NCBI GenBank assembly: GCA_021795135.1
Contig: JAJYPT010000013.1
Span: 1 to 21,112, forward strand
DNA length: 21,112 bases
Source of the DNA: Actinomycetes bacterium
Lineage (GTDB): Bacteria; Actinomycetota; Acidimicrobiia; Acidimicrobiales; JAJYPT01
Direction: 5' to 3'
The position numbers were made by a program, and so were the translations under genes. Numbering within the stretch: position 1 is the first letter of the stretch; every line of letters starts with the position of its first letter. Shown here in pieces: positions 1-6,903 of the stretch. The notes beneath the pieces are model-generated. The model saw only the letters and a program-made list of their open reading frames with translations, made no database searches and was not told the DNA's origin.

Positions 1-8
1 AACTACAA

Positions 9-38
9 TACTTTTGGGCTTAGCCCCGCCCAAAAGTA
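9..38. repeat. Strong hairpin, terminator-like or palindromic element
   Basis: An 11-bp perfect inverted repeat (9-19 TACTTTTGGGC with 28-38 GCCCAAAAGTA) encloses an 8-nt loop. The loop can compete, because GGGCT/AGCCC inside it also pairs. An outer imperfect copy lies at 54-65 (AGCCCAAGTATT), which matches the reverse complement of 7-20 except for two bases. One forward frame ends with TAA at 37-39, so the hairpin could sit at the 3' end of a gene lying left of the window. No T-tract follows on the + strand. Function is not established: a terminator of an upstream gene or a small palindromic element are both possible. Confidence 0.5.
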
Positions 39-165
39 ACCAGTTCGCTTCAGAGCCCAAGTATTACAACTTGTTTTCCTGTCTTTGTTGCTTGCCAAGC
101 CCAGTTTGTCTAAATTGGCTCTATTGAGCATCAGAAATAGAAAATGTCTTAGCTTATTGCGATAA

Positions 166-360
166 TTGCAATTATGGAATATTGATCTTCTAACAAGGAT
201 TATCCCTACTGTTATATTGCGAGATTATTTCAGTTACCCAAAGGAGGTTCGTCTTATTTGTTATCTAAGCCGTTTCTTTCTTGATAAGGAGTTTGTAAGT
301 TGGTCGAGGCAGTTAAAATATTTTTTTAAAATTTTAGTTAAAGCCAAGAAAGAGGATTAA
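166..360 (+). CDS. Possible small protein of unknown function
   Basis: This 64-codon frame starts at TTG one codon after an in-frame stop (163-165) and ends with TAA only 7 bp before rmuC, so it would be co-transcribed with that gene. The product would be basic and aromatic-rich (many K, R, F, Y, L and W) and ends in Lys/Glu/Asp; it has no clear membrane span or known motif. No good ribosome binding site precedes the TTG. It could instead be the decayed 3' end of an older gene or a chance frame. I do not recognise a family. Confidence 0.25.
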   Translation: MQLWNIDLLTRIIPTVILRDYFSYPKEVRLICYLSRFFLDKEFVSWSRQLKYFFKILVKAKKED

Positions 361-367
361 CTGGCTG

Positions 368-1453
368 ATGATATTGTTTTTACTATTTGTGATCATTTTT
401 TTAGTTGTGATTTTAATTTTGTTTATATATAAAGCTAATTATTCTGTAGGTAAGCCATTGTCCCAAGCTGTTGATTCGCTTACAAATATTGCTGCTAATT
501 CCCTAGATTCTCGCCTTTCCAATGTAAATCTAGAATTCGATTCAAAAAAAGAACTAATTGATAGAGAATTGAATTTATTGAATAATGAAATTCAAAAAGT
601 TAATGTATTGGTCCAAAATTTAGAAGAAAAAAGAGCTTCTCAGCTTGGTCAACTACATCAACAGCTAATGCAATTAGACGATACTACTTCTATGCTTCGC
701 AATGCCTTGGTGGGTTCTAAAAGCAGAGGACAATGGGGAGAAAGAATGGCAGAAGATGTATTGAGGTCTGCTGGATTTGTAGAAGAGGTAAATTACCAAA
801 AGCAAAAATCAAACTCTTCTACAGGAATTCCCGATTTTACTTTTTTGCTTCCAAATGATCTTTGTCTATTTATGGACGTTAAATTTCCTCTAGATAATTA
901 TTTAAAATATTTAGAATCTCCTCAGGAAAATAAAGCTCAATTTCTTTCTAATTTTATAAAAGATGTAAAAAATAGAGTAAAAGAATTAGAAAGTAAAAAA
1001 TATCATCATACAGACAAAAGCTTAGATTTTATTCTACTTTTTATTCCAAATGAAGATCTTTATTCTTTTATATATCAACAAGAAAGTAATATTTTTGATG
1101 AAGCTTTGAAAAAAAAGATAATTTGTTGTTCCCCTCTTACCTTATTTGCAGTTCTTTCAGTAATACGTCATTCTTTAGATAGTTTTCAATTAGTAGAATC
1201 TTCCCAACAAGTAATAGAAATACTGGGAGGCTTTTCTAATCAATGGGAAAAATTTATTGAGCAAATGGATAGAGTCGAAAAGAGTTTAGAAACCACCCAA
1301 AGAGCTTTTCAGGCTTTAGTTGGCACTCGTCGGAACCAATTAGAACGTCAATTGGATAAAATAGAAGCTTTGAAGAAGCTAAATAATTCTGTAGAGAAAA
1401 ATAATGTGTCCAATAAGAATTTATCGTTATTAGAAAATAAACAGTTAGACTAG
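368..1453 (+). CDS. rmuC: RmuC family DNA recombination protein
   Basis: A 361-residue protein with the usual RmuC architecture. It has an N-terminal membrane anchor (residues about 2-22, almost all I, L, V and F), then a predicted coiled coil rich in E, K, Q and L (about 35-115), then the RmuC domain. Seen in the domain are the family's WGE motif (123-125) and a PD-(D/E)xK-like core with D156 and the D170-V-K-F-P strand. RmuC proteins are thought to limit inversions at repeats and to act as membrane-tethered nucleases; the exact reaction is poorly defined. The last 25 or so residues are Asn/Lys-rich and look disordered. It opens the run of + strand genes, 47 bp ahead of msrA. Family assignment is secure; the physiological role is inferred from the family. 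Confidence 0.9.
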   Translation: MILFLLFVIIFLVVILILFIYKANYSVGKPLSQAVDSLTNIAANSLDSRLSNVNLEFDSKKELIDRELNLLNNEIQKVNVLVQNLEEKRASQLGQLHQQLMQLDDTTSMLRNALVGSKSRGQWGERMAEDVLRSAGFVEEVNYQKQKSNSSTGIPDFTFLLPNDLCLFMDVKFPLDNYLKYLESPQENKAQFLSNFIKDVKNRVKELESKKYHHTDKSLDFILLFIPNEDLYSFIYQQESNIFDEALKKKIICCSPLTLFAVLSVIRHSLDSFQLVESSQQVIEILGGFSNQWEKFIEQMDRVEKSLETTQRAFQALVGTRRNQLERQLDKIEALKKLNNSVEKNNVSNKNLSLLENKQLD

Positions 1454-1500
1454 TAAGAGTATTTTGAAGCTACATTTATTGCACAAGAGATGGTGGTTCT

Positions 1501-1953
1501 ATGGAAAAAGCCTTATTTGCAGGAGGATGTTTTTGGGGAATCCAGCAAGCTTTTAGTGAACTAGAAGGAGTCCTTGATACAAAAGCCGGATATAGTGGAG
1601 GCAAAAGAGTAAATCCGACTTATGAACAAGTATGTTCTGGTGCAACTGGACATGCTGAATCTGTTTTAGTTACCTTTGATCCGAATGTGATTTCTTATGA
1701 AACCTTATTAGAAGTGTTTTGGAATCTTATTGACCCTACGACTATAAACAGACAAGGTGTTGATGTTGGTAATCAATACAGATCAGCAATTTTTGTTTTT
1801 AATGATATTCAAAATCGTATTGCTTTAGAATCACGTAGAAAACATCAACTTAGTTTAGAACAACCTATCGTAACTGAAATTATTGCTGCCCCTGATTTTT
1901 ATGAAGCAGAACCTTATCATCAACACTATTTAAAAAATAAAAAGCTTGTCTAA
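1501..1953 (+). CDS. msrA: Peptide-methionine (S)-S-oxide reductase MsrA
   Basis: This 150-residue cytosolic enzyme reduces the S epimer of methionine sulfoxide in proteins and as free amino acid, using thioredoxin or a similar donor. The catalytic motif GGCFWG lies at the N-terminus with nucleophile C10. Further family signatures are AGYSGG, GATGHAESV, the GNQYRSAIF segment and EAEPYHQHYL near the end. It is short for MsrA because it ends at KKLV just after that last motif. The C-terminal resolving cysteine of E. coli-type enzymes is absent, and the only other cysteine is C45. It is therefore either a single-cysteine type or uses another recycling route. ATG at 1501 is preceded by a weak GA/GG-rich site. 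Confidence 0.95.
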   Translation: MEKALFAGGCFWGIQQAFSELEGVLDTKAGYSGGKRVNPTYEQVCSGATGHAESVLVTFDPNVISYETLLEVFWNLIDPTTINRQGVDVGNQYRSAIFVFNDIQNRIALESRRKHQLSLEQPIVTEIIAAPDFYEAEPYHQHYLKNKKLV

Positions 1954-1965
1954 TTTTATTTTTTA
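1931..1965 (+). terminator. A/T-only hairpin spanning the msrA stop
   Basis: A perfect 12-bp inverted repeat (TAAAAAATAAAA at 1931-1942; TTTTATTTTTTA at 1954-1965) with an 11-nt loop that contains the msrA stop codon. The descending arm is T-rich, as at a terminator, but the stem has no G or C and would be weak. It may end msrA transcripts in part or simply reflect A+T-rich sequence. Confidence 0.35.
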
Positions 1966-2012
1966 TATTTTTAGTAAATTATATTTATTAAAAAGAGTCC
2001 CCCAGTGATCAA

Positions 2013-2651
2013 ATGCAACAAGGATTAAATTCTCCAAGAGGAGAGGCGCGTAGACCAGCAGCTATTGCTATAATTTGTGCCCTTGGTCTTTACTTGGCTC
2101 TTCCTCCTCAATTCACTTTATTGCCTTGGTTGCTCCCAGCTTTAGAAGTGGCTCTGTTGTTGCCTCTTATGATTACTAGGCCCTATAGGAATAATAGGGA
2201 ATCTTTATTAGTGCAGTCTTTGTCTGTTTTTATAATTGCTTTGATGAATATAGCTAATTTTATCTCTCTAGCTTTATTAGCTCATTTTTTAGTTGCAGGC
2301 GTCAAAGTCAACGGTAAAGAACTACTTTTAGATGGGGTCAATATTTGGCTTACTAATATAATAGTTTTTGGATTATGGTTTTGGGAATTAGATAGAGGGG
2401 GTCCGGCTAAAAACCGTTCTCGTTCTCCTGATTTTTTATTTCCTCAAATGGGATTGCCTAATATGTTTGAAAAGTGGACTCCGAGTTTTATCGATTATTT
2501 TTACTGTTCTTTTACCAACGCCACTGCTTTTAGCCCAACAGATACAATGCCTTTGAGCCCAAAAGCAAAGATATTAATGTTAATTCAAGCTTTGACATCT
2601 TTTATTACTGTTGCTTTGGTTGTGTCTCGTGCGGTCAATATTCTTTCTTGA
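2013..2651 (+). CDS. Conserved polytopic membrane protein, function unknown
   Basis: A 212-residue integral membrane protein with hydrophobic segments at about 16-34, 36-55, 66-94, 109-125 and 186-207. Between the last two lies a polar, presumably exposed stretch with the striking motif FTNATAFSPTDTMPLS (167-182), which begins right after an aromatic DYFYCS segment. The placement of a polar Ser/Thr/Asp motif just before the last helix recalls DUF1345-type membrane proteins, but I cannot confirm membership. ATG at 2013 is the only reasonable start; the purine-rich AAAAAGAG upstream is rather far away (about 17 nt). The gene overlaps the oppositely oriented macro-domain gene by 17 bp at the 3' end. 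No function is claimed. Confidence 0.7.
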   Translation: MQQGLNSPRGEARRPAAIAIICALGLYLALPPQFTLLPWLLPALEVALLLPLMITRPYRNNRESLLVQSLSVFIIALMNIANFISLALLAHFLVAGVKVNGKELLLDGVNIWLTNIIVFGLWFWELDRGGPAKNRSRSPDFLFPQMGLPNMFEKWTPSFIDYFYCSFTNATAFSPTDTMPLSPKAKILMLIQALTSFITVALVVSRAVNILS

Positions 2652-3165
2652 TTTCATTTTGTTTATAAAAAGCTAAAAAATATTCATAAAGTTGAAATGT
2701 TTCTTTATCAAAAGCAACTAAATATATAGAATCAACATTTTTAGGTTTGACCGAAAAAAGGCTAGAAACAGCTATCTCAGCTGCCCATTTTTTTGGAAAC
2801 CCATATACTCCTGTACTAATAGCTGGAAATGCAATAGATCGTACACCCAGATCATCTGCTATTGCTACTGACTTTTTATAACAAGAACTTAGTATTTTAT
2901 CTTCATCGTGGTTTCCGTCTTTATAAATAGGACCAACAGTATGAATAATCCATTTTGCCTTTAGATTAAAGCCTGGGGTAAATTTGGCATCTCCTGGATT
3001 ACAGCCTCCAAGTTTTTGACATGCTTGTTGTAGTTCGTATTTTCCTGCGGCTTCATGTATTGCTCCATCTACACCCCCACCTCCTGATAATGAAGTATTT
3101 GCGGCATTTACTATTGCATCTACATTTTGTTGAACTAAGTCACCTAGTTCGGCTTGTATTTTCAA
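2635..3165 (-). CDS. Macro-domain protein, probable ADP-ribosyl hydrolase
   Basis: This 176-residue single-domain macro protein is the only - strand gene in the window. The ADP-ribose-binding motifs of the MacroD/YmdB class are all present: GDL (8-10), VNAAN (19-23), GGGGVDGAIH (28-37), GDAKFTPGFNL (58-68), HTVGP and FPAISTGVYGFP (113-124). Family members remove ADP-ribose from proteins or deacetylate O-acetyl-ADP-ribose; which substrate applies here cannot be read from the sequence. The start is well supported by AGGAG (complement of 3171-3175) 5 nt before ATG. A TATAAT hexamer further upstream (complement of 3191-3196) suggests its own promoter. No ART toxin or DarT-like partner is seen beside it, so a housekeeping or stress role is more likely than an antitoxin role. 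Confidence 0.92.
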   Translation of the reverse strand: MKIQAELGDLVQQNVDAIVNAANTSLSGGGGVDGAIHEAAGKYELQQACQKLGGCNPGDAKFTPGFNLKAKWIIHTVGPIYKDGNHDEDKILSSCYKKSVAIADDLGVRSIAFPAISTGVYGFPKKWAAEIAVSSLFSVKPKNVDSIYLVAFDKETFQLYEYFLAFYKQNEIKKEY

Positions 3166-3190
3166 TTTAACTCCTAAAAATTAACCTTCA

Positions 3191-3196
3191 ATTATA
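3191..3196 (-). promoter_or_regulatory. Probable -10 box of the macro-domain gene
   Basis: On the - strand this reads TATAAT, a perfect -10 hexamer, about 26 nt upstream of the macro-domain ATG. TTAAAC lies 17 bp further upstream as a weak -35. A strong Shine-Dalgarno between it and the start codon supports the assignment. Confidence 0.45.
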
Positions 3197-3299
3197 ACAA
3201 TCTTGTTTATTGTGTTTAATGTATCCAATTTGGCTATAACTTTGATAAATAAGGAGTCTTGATTATAAAAATTTAGATTTTTTAGGTTAAAATATCGTT

Positions 3300-3341
3300 A
3301 AAGTTTTATAAATAGAATTAAAAAAGACTATAAAGTTTTAT
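3300..3341. repeat. Direct repeat upstream of xerC
   Basis: AAAGTTTTAT occurs at 3300-3309 and again at 3332-3341, a 32-bp period or about three helical turns, in the 209-bp divergent region between the macro gene and xerC. Such spacing could suit a regulator binding on one face of the DNA, but in A+T-rich sequence chance is a real alternative. Confidence 0.3.
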
Positions 3342-3374
3342 TCATGGGCTTATAAAGATATAGCGTTATATATA

Positions 3375-4298
3375 GTGACTTGGTACCTAGAACAGTTTAG
3401 AAATTCATTGACAGGATGTTCTTTTGCTACGTCTAAAGCCTACTTTGACGATATTGAAAGTTTGAGTAAATGGTGTGCTCGCGCTGGTATAGAAGATCCT
3501 TCTCAATTGGATCGTCTTAGTATTAGGCGATATATATCCTATTTGTCAACTCGTAAGTATGCTCGCTCTACAATTGCTAGAAAAGCTTCTTCAATACGGA
3601 GATACTTTTCTTGGTTAGTTAGATCGAATTATATTGAATCTAATCCAGCTGAAGATATATTTATATCATCAGGTTCTGGCAAACTCCCAAATGTATTATC
3701 TCAAAATCAAATAGAAGGATTTTTACAACTTTTAGAAGATGATTCTAATGCTTTTGCATCTTTATATAATACTTCTTTAGATTCTAAAAAAGACAATTCA
3801 AAACAAATTGCTGTATCTTTACGAGATCAAGCTGTGGTGGAGTTGCTTTATGGATCAGGATTGAGGGTAGGAGAACTGTGTGGGCTAAGATTAGAGGATC
3901 TAAATCTTGAAGCAGCTATGGTACAAGTTTGGGGGAAGGGATCCAAACAAAGACAGGTTCCTTTGAGTATACCTTCAGTCAAAGCCATTCAAAAATGGAT
4001 TAGGACTGCTAGGGGTTTATTTGCAAATGCTTCTTCTTCTAGTTTTGTTTTTTTGAATAAATCAGGTCATCAATTAGGGCAAAGAGATGTTAGAAGAATT
4101 TTAGATAAATATCCAGATAAGATTTATCCGCATATGCTTAGGCATTCTTTTGCAACACATCTTTTAGATGGGGGGGCTGATTTGAGGGTTGTTCAAGAAC
4201 TGTTGGGACATGTTTCCCTTCGTACTACCCAGATTTATACTCATATTTCAAAAGAGCGTCTTCTAGAGACATACAAGAAAACTCATCCAAGAGGGTAA
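3375..4298 (+). CDS. xerC: Tyrosine recombinase XerC
   Basis: This 307-residue site-specific recombinase is expected to act with a second Xer protein at dif to resolve chromosome dimers. The N-terminal SAM-like core-binding domain covers about 1-100 (SSIRRYFSWLVRSNYIESNPA). The catalytic domain holds the full set of active-site residues: R164 (GLRVGELCGLRLEDL), K188, H253 and R256 (HMLRHSFATH), H279 (LLGHVSLRTTQIYTH) and nucleophile Y288. A short extra loop at about 118-142 (Ser/Asn/Asp/Lys-rich) precedes the catalytic domain. Start is GTG at 3375 with no visible Shine-Dalgarno, so the message may be leaderless or have a very short leader. The gene lies 3 bp ahead of the sigma factor gene, next to rpsB as in other actinobacteria, which favours XerC over a phage integrase. 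Confidence 0.92.
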   Translation: MTWYLEQFRNSLTGCSFATSKAYFDDIESLSKWCARAGIEDPSQLDRLSIRRYISYLSTRKYARSTIARKASSIRRYFSWLVRSNYIESNPAEDIFISSGSGKLPNVLSQNQIEGFLQLLEDDSNAFASLYNTSLDSKKDNSKQIAVSLRDQAVVELLYGSGLRVGELCGLRLEDLNLEAAMVQVWGKGSKQRQVPLSIPSVKAIQKWIRTARGLFANASSSSFVFLNKSGHQLGQRDVRRILDKYPDKIYPHMLRHSFATHLLDGGADLRVVQELLGHVSLRTTQIYTHISKERLLETYKKTHPRG

Positions 4299-4301
4299 AT
4301 A

Positions 4302-5093
4302 ATGGCAACTGAGCAAACCGAAGCAGAAAAACAAGCCGTTGGAAGACTTTGGAATGAGTACAAAACAACTGGTGCTCGAGAGGCAAGAGATAAGTTAATC
4401 TTGCATTATTCTCCAATGGTAAAGTACGTAGCAGGTCGAGTAGCAGTTGGACTTCCTCAACAAATTGAACAGGCTGATCTGGTAAGTTATGGCATTTTTG
4501 GTCTGATAGATGCTATAAATAAATTCGATCCTAGTCGTAATATCAAATTTGAAACTTATGCAATAGCTAGAGTAAAAGGAGCCATTATAGATGAACTGCG
4601 TACCATTGACTGGGTGCCTCGTTCTATAAGAGCAAAGGCTAAAGCAGTAGAAAAAGCTTATGCAAAGTTAGAAGGAACTCTTCTAAGAACTCCCACAGAT
4701 GCTGAAGTTGCTGCCGAGATGGAGATAAGTGAAAAAGATTTACATCAAATTTTTAATCAAATCTCTTTTGTGGGAATTTTTGCATTAGATGATGTTCTTT
4801 CAGGAGAATCTCAGAACCAAGGAATCACATTGGGAGATACTCTTGCAGATAAACAAACGGGTCCATTGGGTGCTTTTGAATTAGAAGAGACTAAACAAAC
4901 TTTAGCTGGGGCTATAAATCGTTTGGGTGATAGGGAAAAAGTAGTTTTGACTCTTTATTACTATGAAGGTCTAACTTTAGCTGAAATTGGCGAAATTTTA
5001 AGCGTTACTGAAAGTAGGGTATGTCAAATACATACAAAGGCAATACTGCAATTACGTGTTAGACTAAATGACTCTGAACGAGAGCTAGCATAG
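4302..5093 (+). CDS. whiG: FliA/WhiG family RNA polymerase sigma factor
   Basis: A 263-residue sigma factor of the sigma-28 group with no region 1. Region 2 spans about 35-105 (HYSPMVKYVAGRVAVGLP, then DLVSYGIFGLIDAINKFD and FETYAIARVKGAIIDELR). Region 3 spans about 107-180 (VPRSIRAKAKAVEKAYAKLE). Region 4 spans about 203-253, with the helix-turn-helix LTLAEIGEILSVTESRVCQI. WhiG in Streptomyces drives sporulation genes and FliA in other bacteria drives flagellar genes; its regulon here cannot be told from this window. AAGAGGG at the end of xerC serves as the ribosome binding site, and the 3-bp gap implies co-transcription and probable translational coupling with xerC. The symbol rests on family and on its position just before rpsB-tsf, as in actinobacteria. 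Confidence 0.88.
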   Translation: MATEQTEAEKQAVGRLWNEYKTTGAREARDKLILHYSPMVKYVAGRVAVGLPQQIEQADLVSYGIFGLIDAINKFDPSRNIKFETYAIARVKGAIIDELRTIDWVPRSIRAKAKAVEKAYAKLEGTLLRTPTDAEVAAEMEISEKDLHQIFNQISFVGIFALDDVLSGESQNQGITLGDTLADKQTGPLGAFELEETKQTLAGAINRLGDREKVVLTLYYYEGLTLAEIGEILSVTESRVCQIHTKAILQLRVRLNDSERELA

Positions 5094-5135
5094 CTAAATT
5101 TACTATATAGTGGTTTTTGTAGTAATAATTGAACA

Positions 5136-5219
5136 GCTCTTTTGAGAGCAAATTTGGAGTTATTTATTTTTCTATCTGAATGCTCCCGCGGTCACCTAAA
5201 AGGTGTTGCGATTCAGATA
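5136..5219 (+). promoter_or_regulatory. Structured rpsB leader, candidate S2 autoregulatory element
   Basis: The 148 bp between the sigma factor gene and rpsB contain two hairpins. The first is GCTCT(5136-5140)/AGAGC(5145-5149). The second and larger has a perfect 9-bp base, TATCTGAAT(5173-5181)/ATTCAGATA(5211-5219). Above it sit an asymmetric internal loop containing CCGCGG and an apical stem CACCT/AGGTG closed by AAA (5193-5205). It ends 22 nt before the rpsB ATG and its strong GGGGAGGA site. In E. coli S2 represses its own operon through the rpsB leader; a similar role here is inference. No T-tract follows, so it does not look like a terminator. Confidence 0.5.
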
Positions 5220-5241
5220 AATTAACCGTTGGGGAGGAATT

Positions 5242-6108
5242 ATGGCTGTAGTTAGTATGAGACAGTTGTTGGAGGCTGGAGTTCATTTTGGACACCAAAC
5301 CCGACGCTGGAATCCTAAAATGAAACGCTTTATCTTTGGAGAGCGTAATGGGATTTATATTATAGATCTCAATCAAACACTAAAACGCATAGAGATTGCT
5401 TATAACTTTGTAAGGGATCAGGTTGCACAAGGTGGGACTGTATTATTCGTTGGGACTAAGAAGCAATCCCAAGATGCAATAGCTGAATACGCTATCAAGT
5501 CTGGGATGCCTTATATCAATGAGCGTTGGTTAGGTGGGATGCTTACTAATTTTTCTACCATTAGTGGGCGAGTTCAAAAGATGCAAGAATATGAGCGCAT
5601 GGTTGAAGCTGGAGATTTAGATGCTATGCCTAAAAAAGAAGCTCTTATTCTTTCTCGTGAATTAGAAAAGCTTCAGCGAAACCTCGGTGGTATTCGCAAC
5701 ATGGAAAAAATCCCAGACGTTGTTTTTATTATTGATACTAAAAAAGAACATATCGCTGTCACAGAGGCAAACAAATTAGGTATACCAATTGTAGCTGTAG
5801 TTGATACTAACTGTGATCCTGATTTGATTCAATATGTTATTCCTGGTAACGATGATGCAATTAGAGCTGGCGCATTGATGTGTCGTGTAATTGGAGATGC
5901 AATTCAAGAGGGACGTTTTATGGCTTCGAGGGGTGCAGTGGGTGCTCCAAGATTTTCAGAAAGAGCTGAAGATTCGGGACAAAATCCAGTTCATGCTGTT
6001 GCATCTCAACTAGAACCTTCGGAAATAAATGCTTCCCAATCCCAAAATGACTCCAATGCTGATTCAGTTATAAAAGAAGAAGTAAGACAAGGGGAAGTAA
6101 ATGGCTAA
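5242..6108 (+). CDS. rpsB: 30S ribosomal protein S2
   Basis: This is a 288-residue S2 of the small ribosomal subunit. The family signature is plain from the start: MRQLLEAGVHFGHQTRRWNP, then MKRFIFGERNGIYIIDLN, FVGTKKQSQDAI, NERWLGGMLTNF and the IPIVAVVDTNCDP segment. The S2 core ends near residue 228; a polar tail of about 60 residues rich in S, E, N and Q follows, longer than in E. coli (241 residues) but of the kind found in actinobacterial S2. GGGGAGGA lies just upstream of ATG and is one of the strongest ribosome binding sites in the window, fitting a highly expressed gene. The last 8 bp overlap tsf, so the two are translationally coupled. Confidence 0.98.
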   Translation: MAVVSMRQLLEAGVHFGHQTRRWNPKMKRFIFGERNGIYIIDLNQTLKRIEIAYNFVRDQVAQGGTVLFVGTKKQSQDAIAEYAIKSGMPYINERWLGGMLTNFSTISGRVQKMQEYERMVEAGDLDAMPKKEALILSRELEKLQRNLGGIRNMEKIPDVVFIIDTKKEHIAVTEANKLGIPIVAVVDTNCDPDLIQYVIPGNDDAIRAGALMCRVIGDAIQEGRFMASRGAVGAPRFSERAEDSGQNPVHAVASQLEPSEINASQSQNDSNADSVIKEEVRQGEVNG

Positions 6109-6895
6109 TTTTGGAGCCAAAGATGTACAAAAGTTGCGCCAATCTACCGGTGCTGGGATGTTGGATGCTAAAAAAGCTTTAGAGTCAAATGATGGAGATT
6201 TTGAAAAGGCAGCATTGTGGCTGAGAGAAAAAGGCTTAGCTAGTGCTGCAAAGCGTCAAGACAGAGAAAATTCTCAAGGTGCAGTAGCTATAGCAAAACA
6301 ACCAAATTCCATAGCCATGGTAGAACTTAAGTGTGAGACTGACTTTGTGGCAAAATCTACTGAATTTGTCAATTTAGTCAACTCCTTAGCAGAAGCGGTA
6401 GCCAAAGAAGGAGAAGGTGTTTTATCTAGCCATCTCAGTTCTGTTCAAGAGTTACAAGTAGCGCTTAAAGAAAATATCACTTTAGGCAGGTCTGTGTATT
6501 TTGAATCTTCTGAAGGTTCTATTTTGGACTCTTATCTTCATATACAAAATGACAGAGGGGTAAATGGAGTAATAGTTGAGTTAGAAGGCGCAGATGCTTC
6601 TTTAGCTCATGATATTGCAGTTCATATTGCTTTTACTAGACCTAGTTATTTGTCAAAAGAAGATGTACCAGCAGATCTAGTTGAAAAAGAACGCTCAACT
6701 TTAGAAACTATTAGCCGTAATGAGGGAAAACCCGAAGCTGCTCTTCCAAAGATTGTTGAAGGACGTCTTGGCGGATGGTACAAGGAAAGAGTTTTGTTAG
6801 AACAAAACTATGTAAAAGATGAAAAGCAAACAATTAAGTCTCTTTTGGGGAATGCTAAAATTTCTCGTTTTTCCCAAATAATAATTGGAGCTTAA
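6101..6895 (+). CDS. tsf: Elongation factor Ts
   Basis: This 264-residue EF-Ts is the nucleotide exchange factor that releases GDP from EF-Tu. Residues 1-50 form the UBA-like N-domain (VQKLRQSTGAGMLDAKKALE, then AALWLREKGLASAAKR). The conserved TDFVA loop that inserts into the EF-Tu G domain is at 80-84 (CETDFVAKSTEF). Two core subdomains follow, ending with IVEGRLGGWYKERVLLEQNY. It is slightly shorter than the E. coli protein (283). ATG lies inside the last codons of rpsB with GGGGAAG upstream, the near-universal rpsB-tsf arrangement. Confidence 0.98.
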   Translation: MANFGAKDVQKLRQSTGAGMLDAKKALESNDGDFEKAALWLREKGLASAAKRQDRENSQGAVAIAKQPNSIAMVELKCETDFVAKSTEFVNLVNSLAEAVAKEGEGVLSSHLSSVQELQVALKENITLGRSVYFESSEGSILDSYLHIQNDRGVNGVIVELEGADASLAHDIAVHIAFTRPSYLSKEDVPADLVEKERSTLETISRNEGKPEAALPKIVEGRLGGWYKERVLLEQNYVKDEKQTIKSLLGNAKISRFSQIIIGA

Positions 6896-6903
6896 TTTTT
6901 AGT

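Noticed and set aside
3..220. Open frames of about 40 (+ strand, 2-127) and 70 (- strand, ending at 3-5) codons at the left edge
   Set aside because: No start with a ribosome binding site and no recognisable motif. Both run through the strong hairpin, so chance is more likely.
5164..5376. A 70-codon - strand frame across the rpsB leader and start
   Set aside because: It overlaps the rpsB 5' end and its ribosome binding site, has no family features, and arises as a shadow of rpsB.
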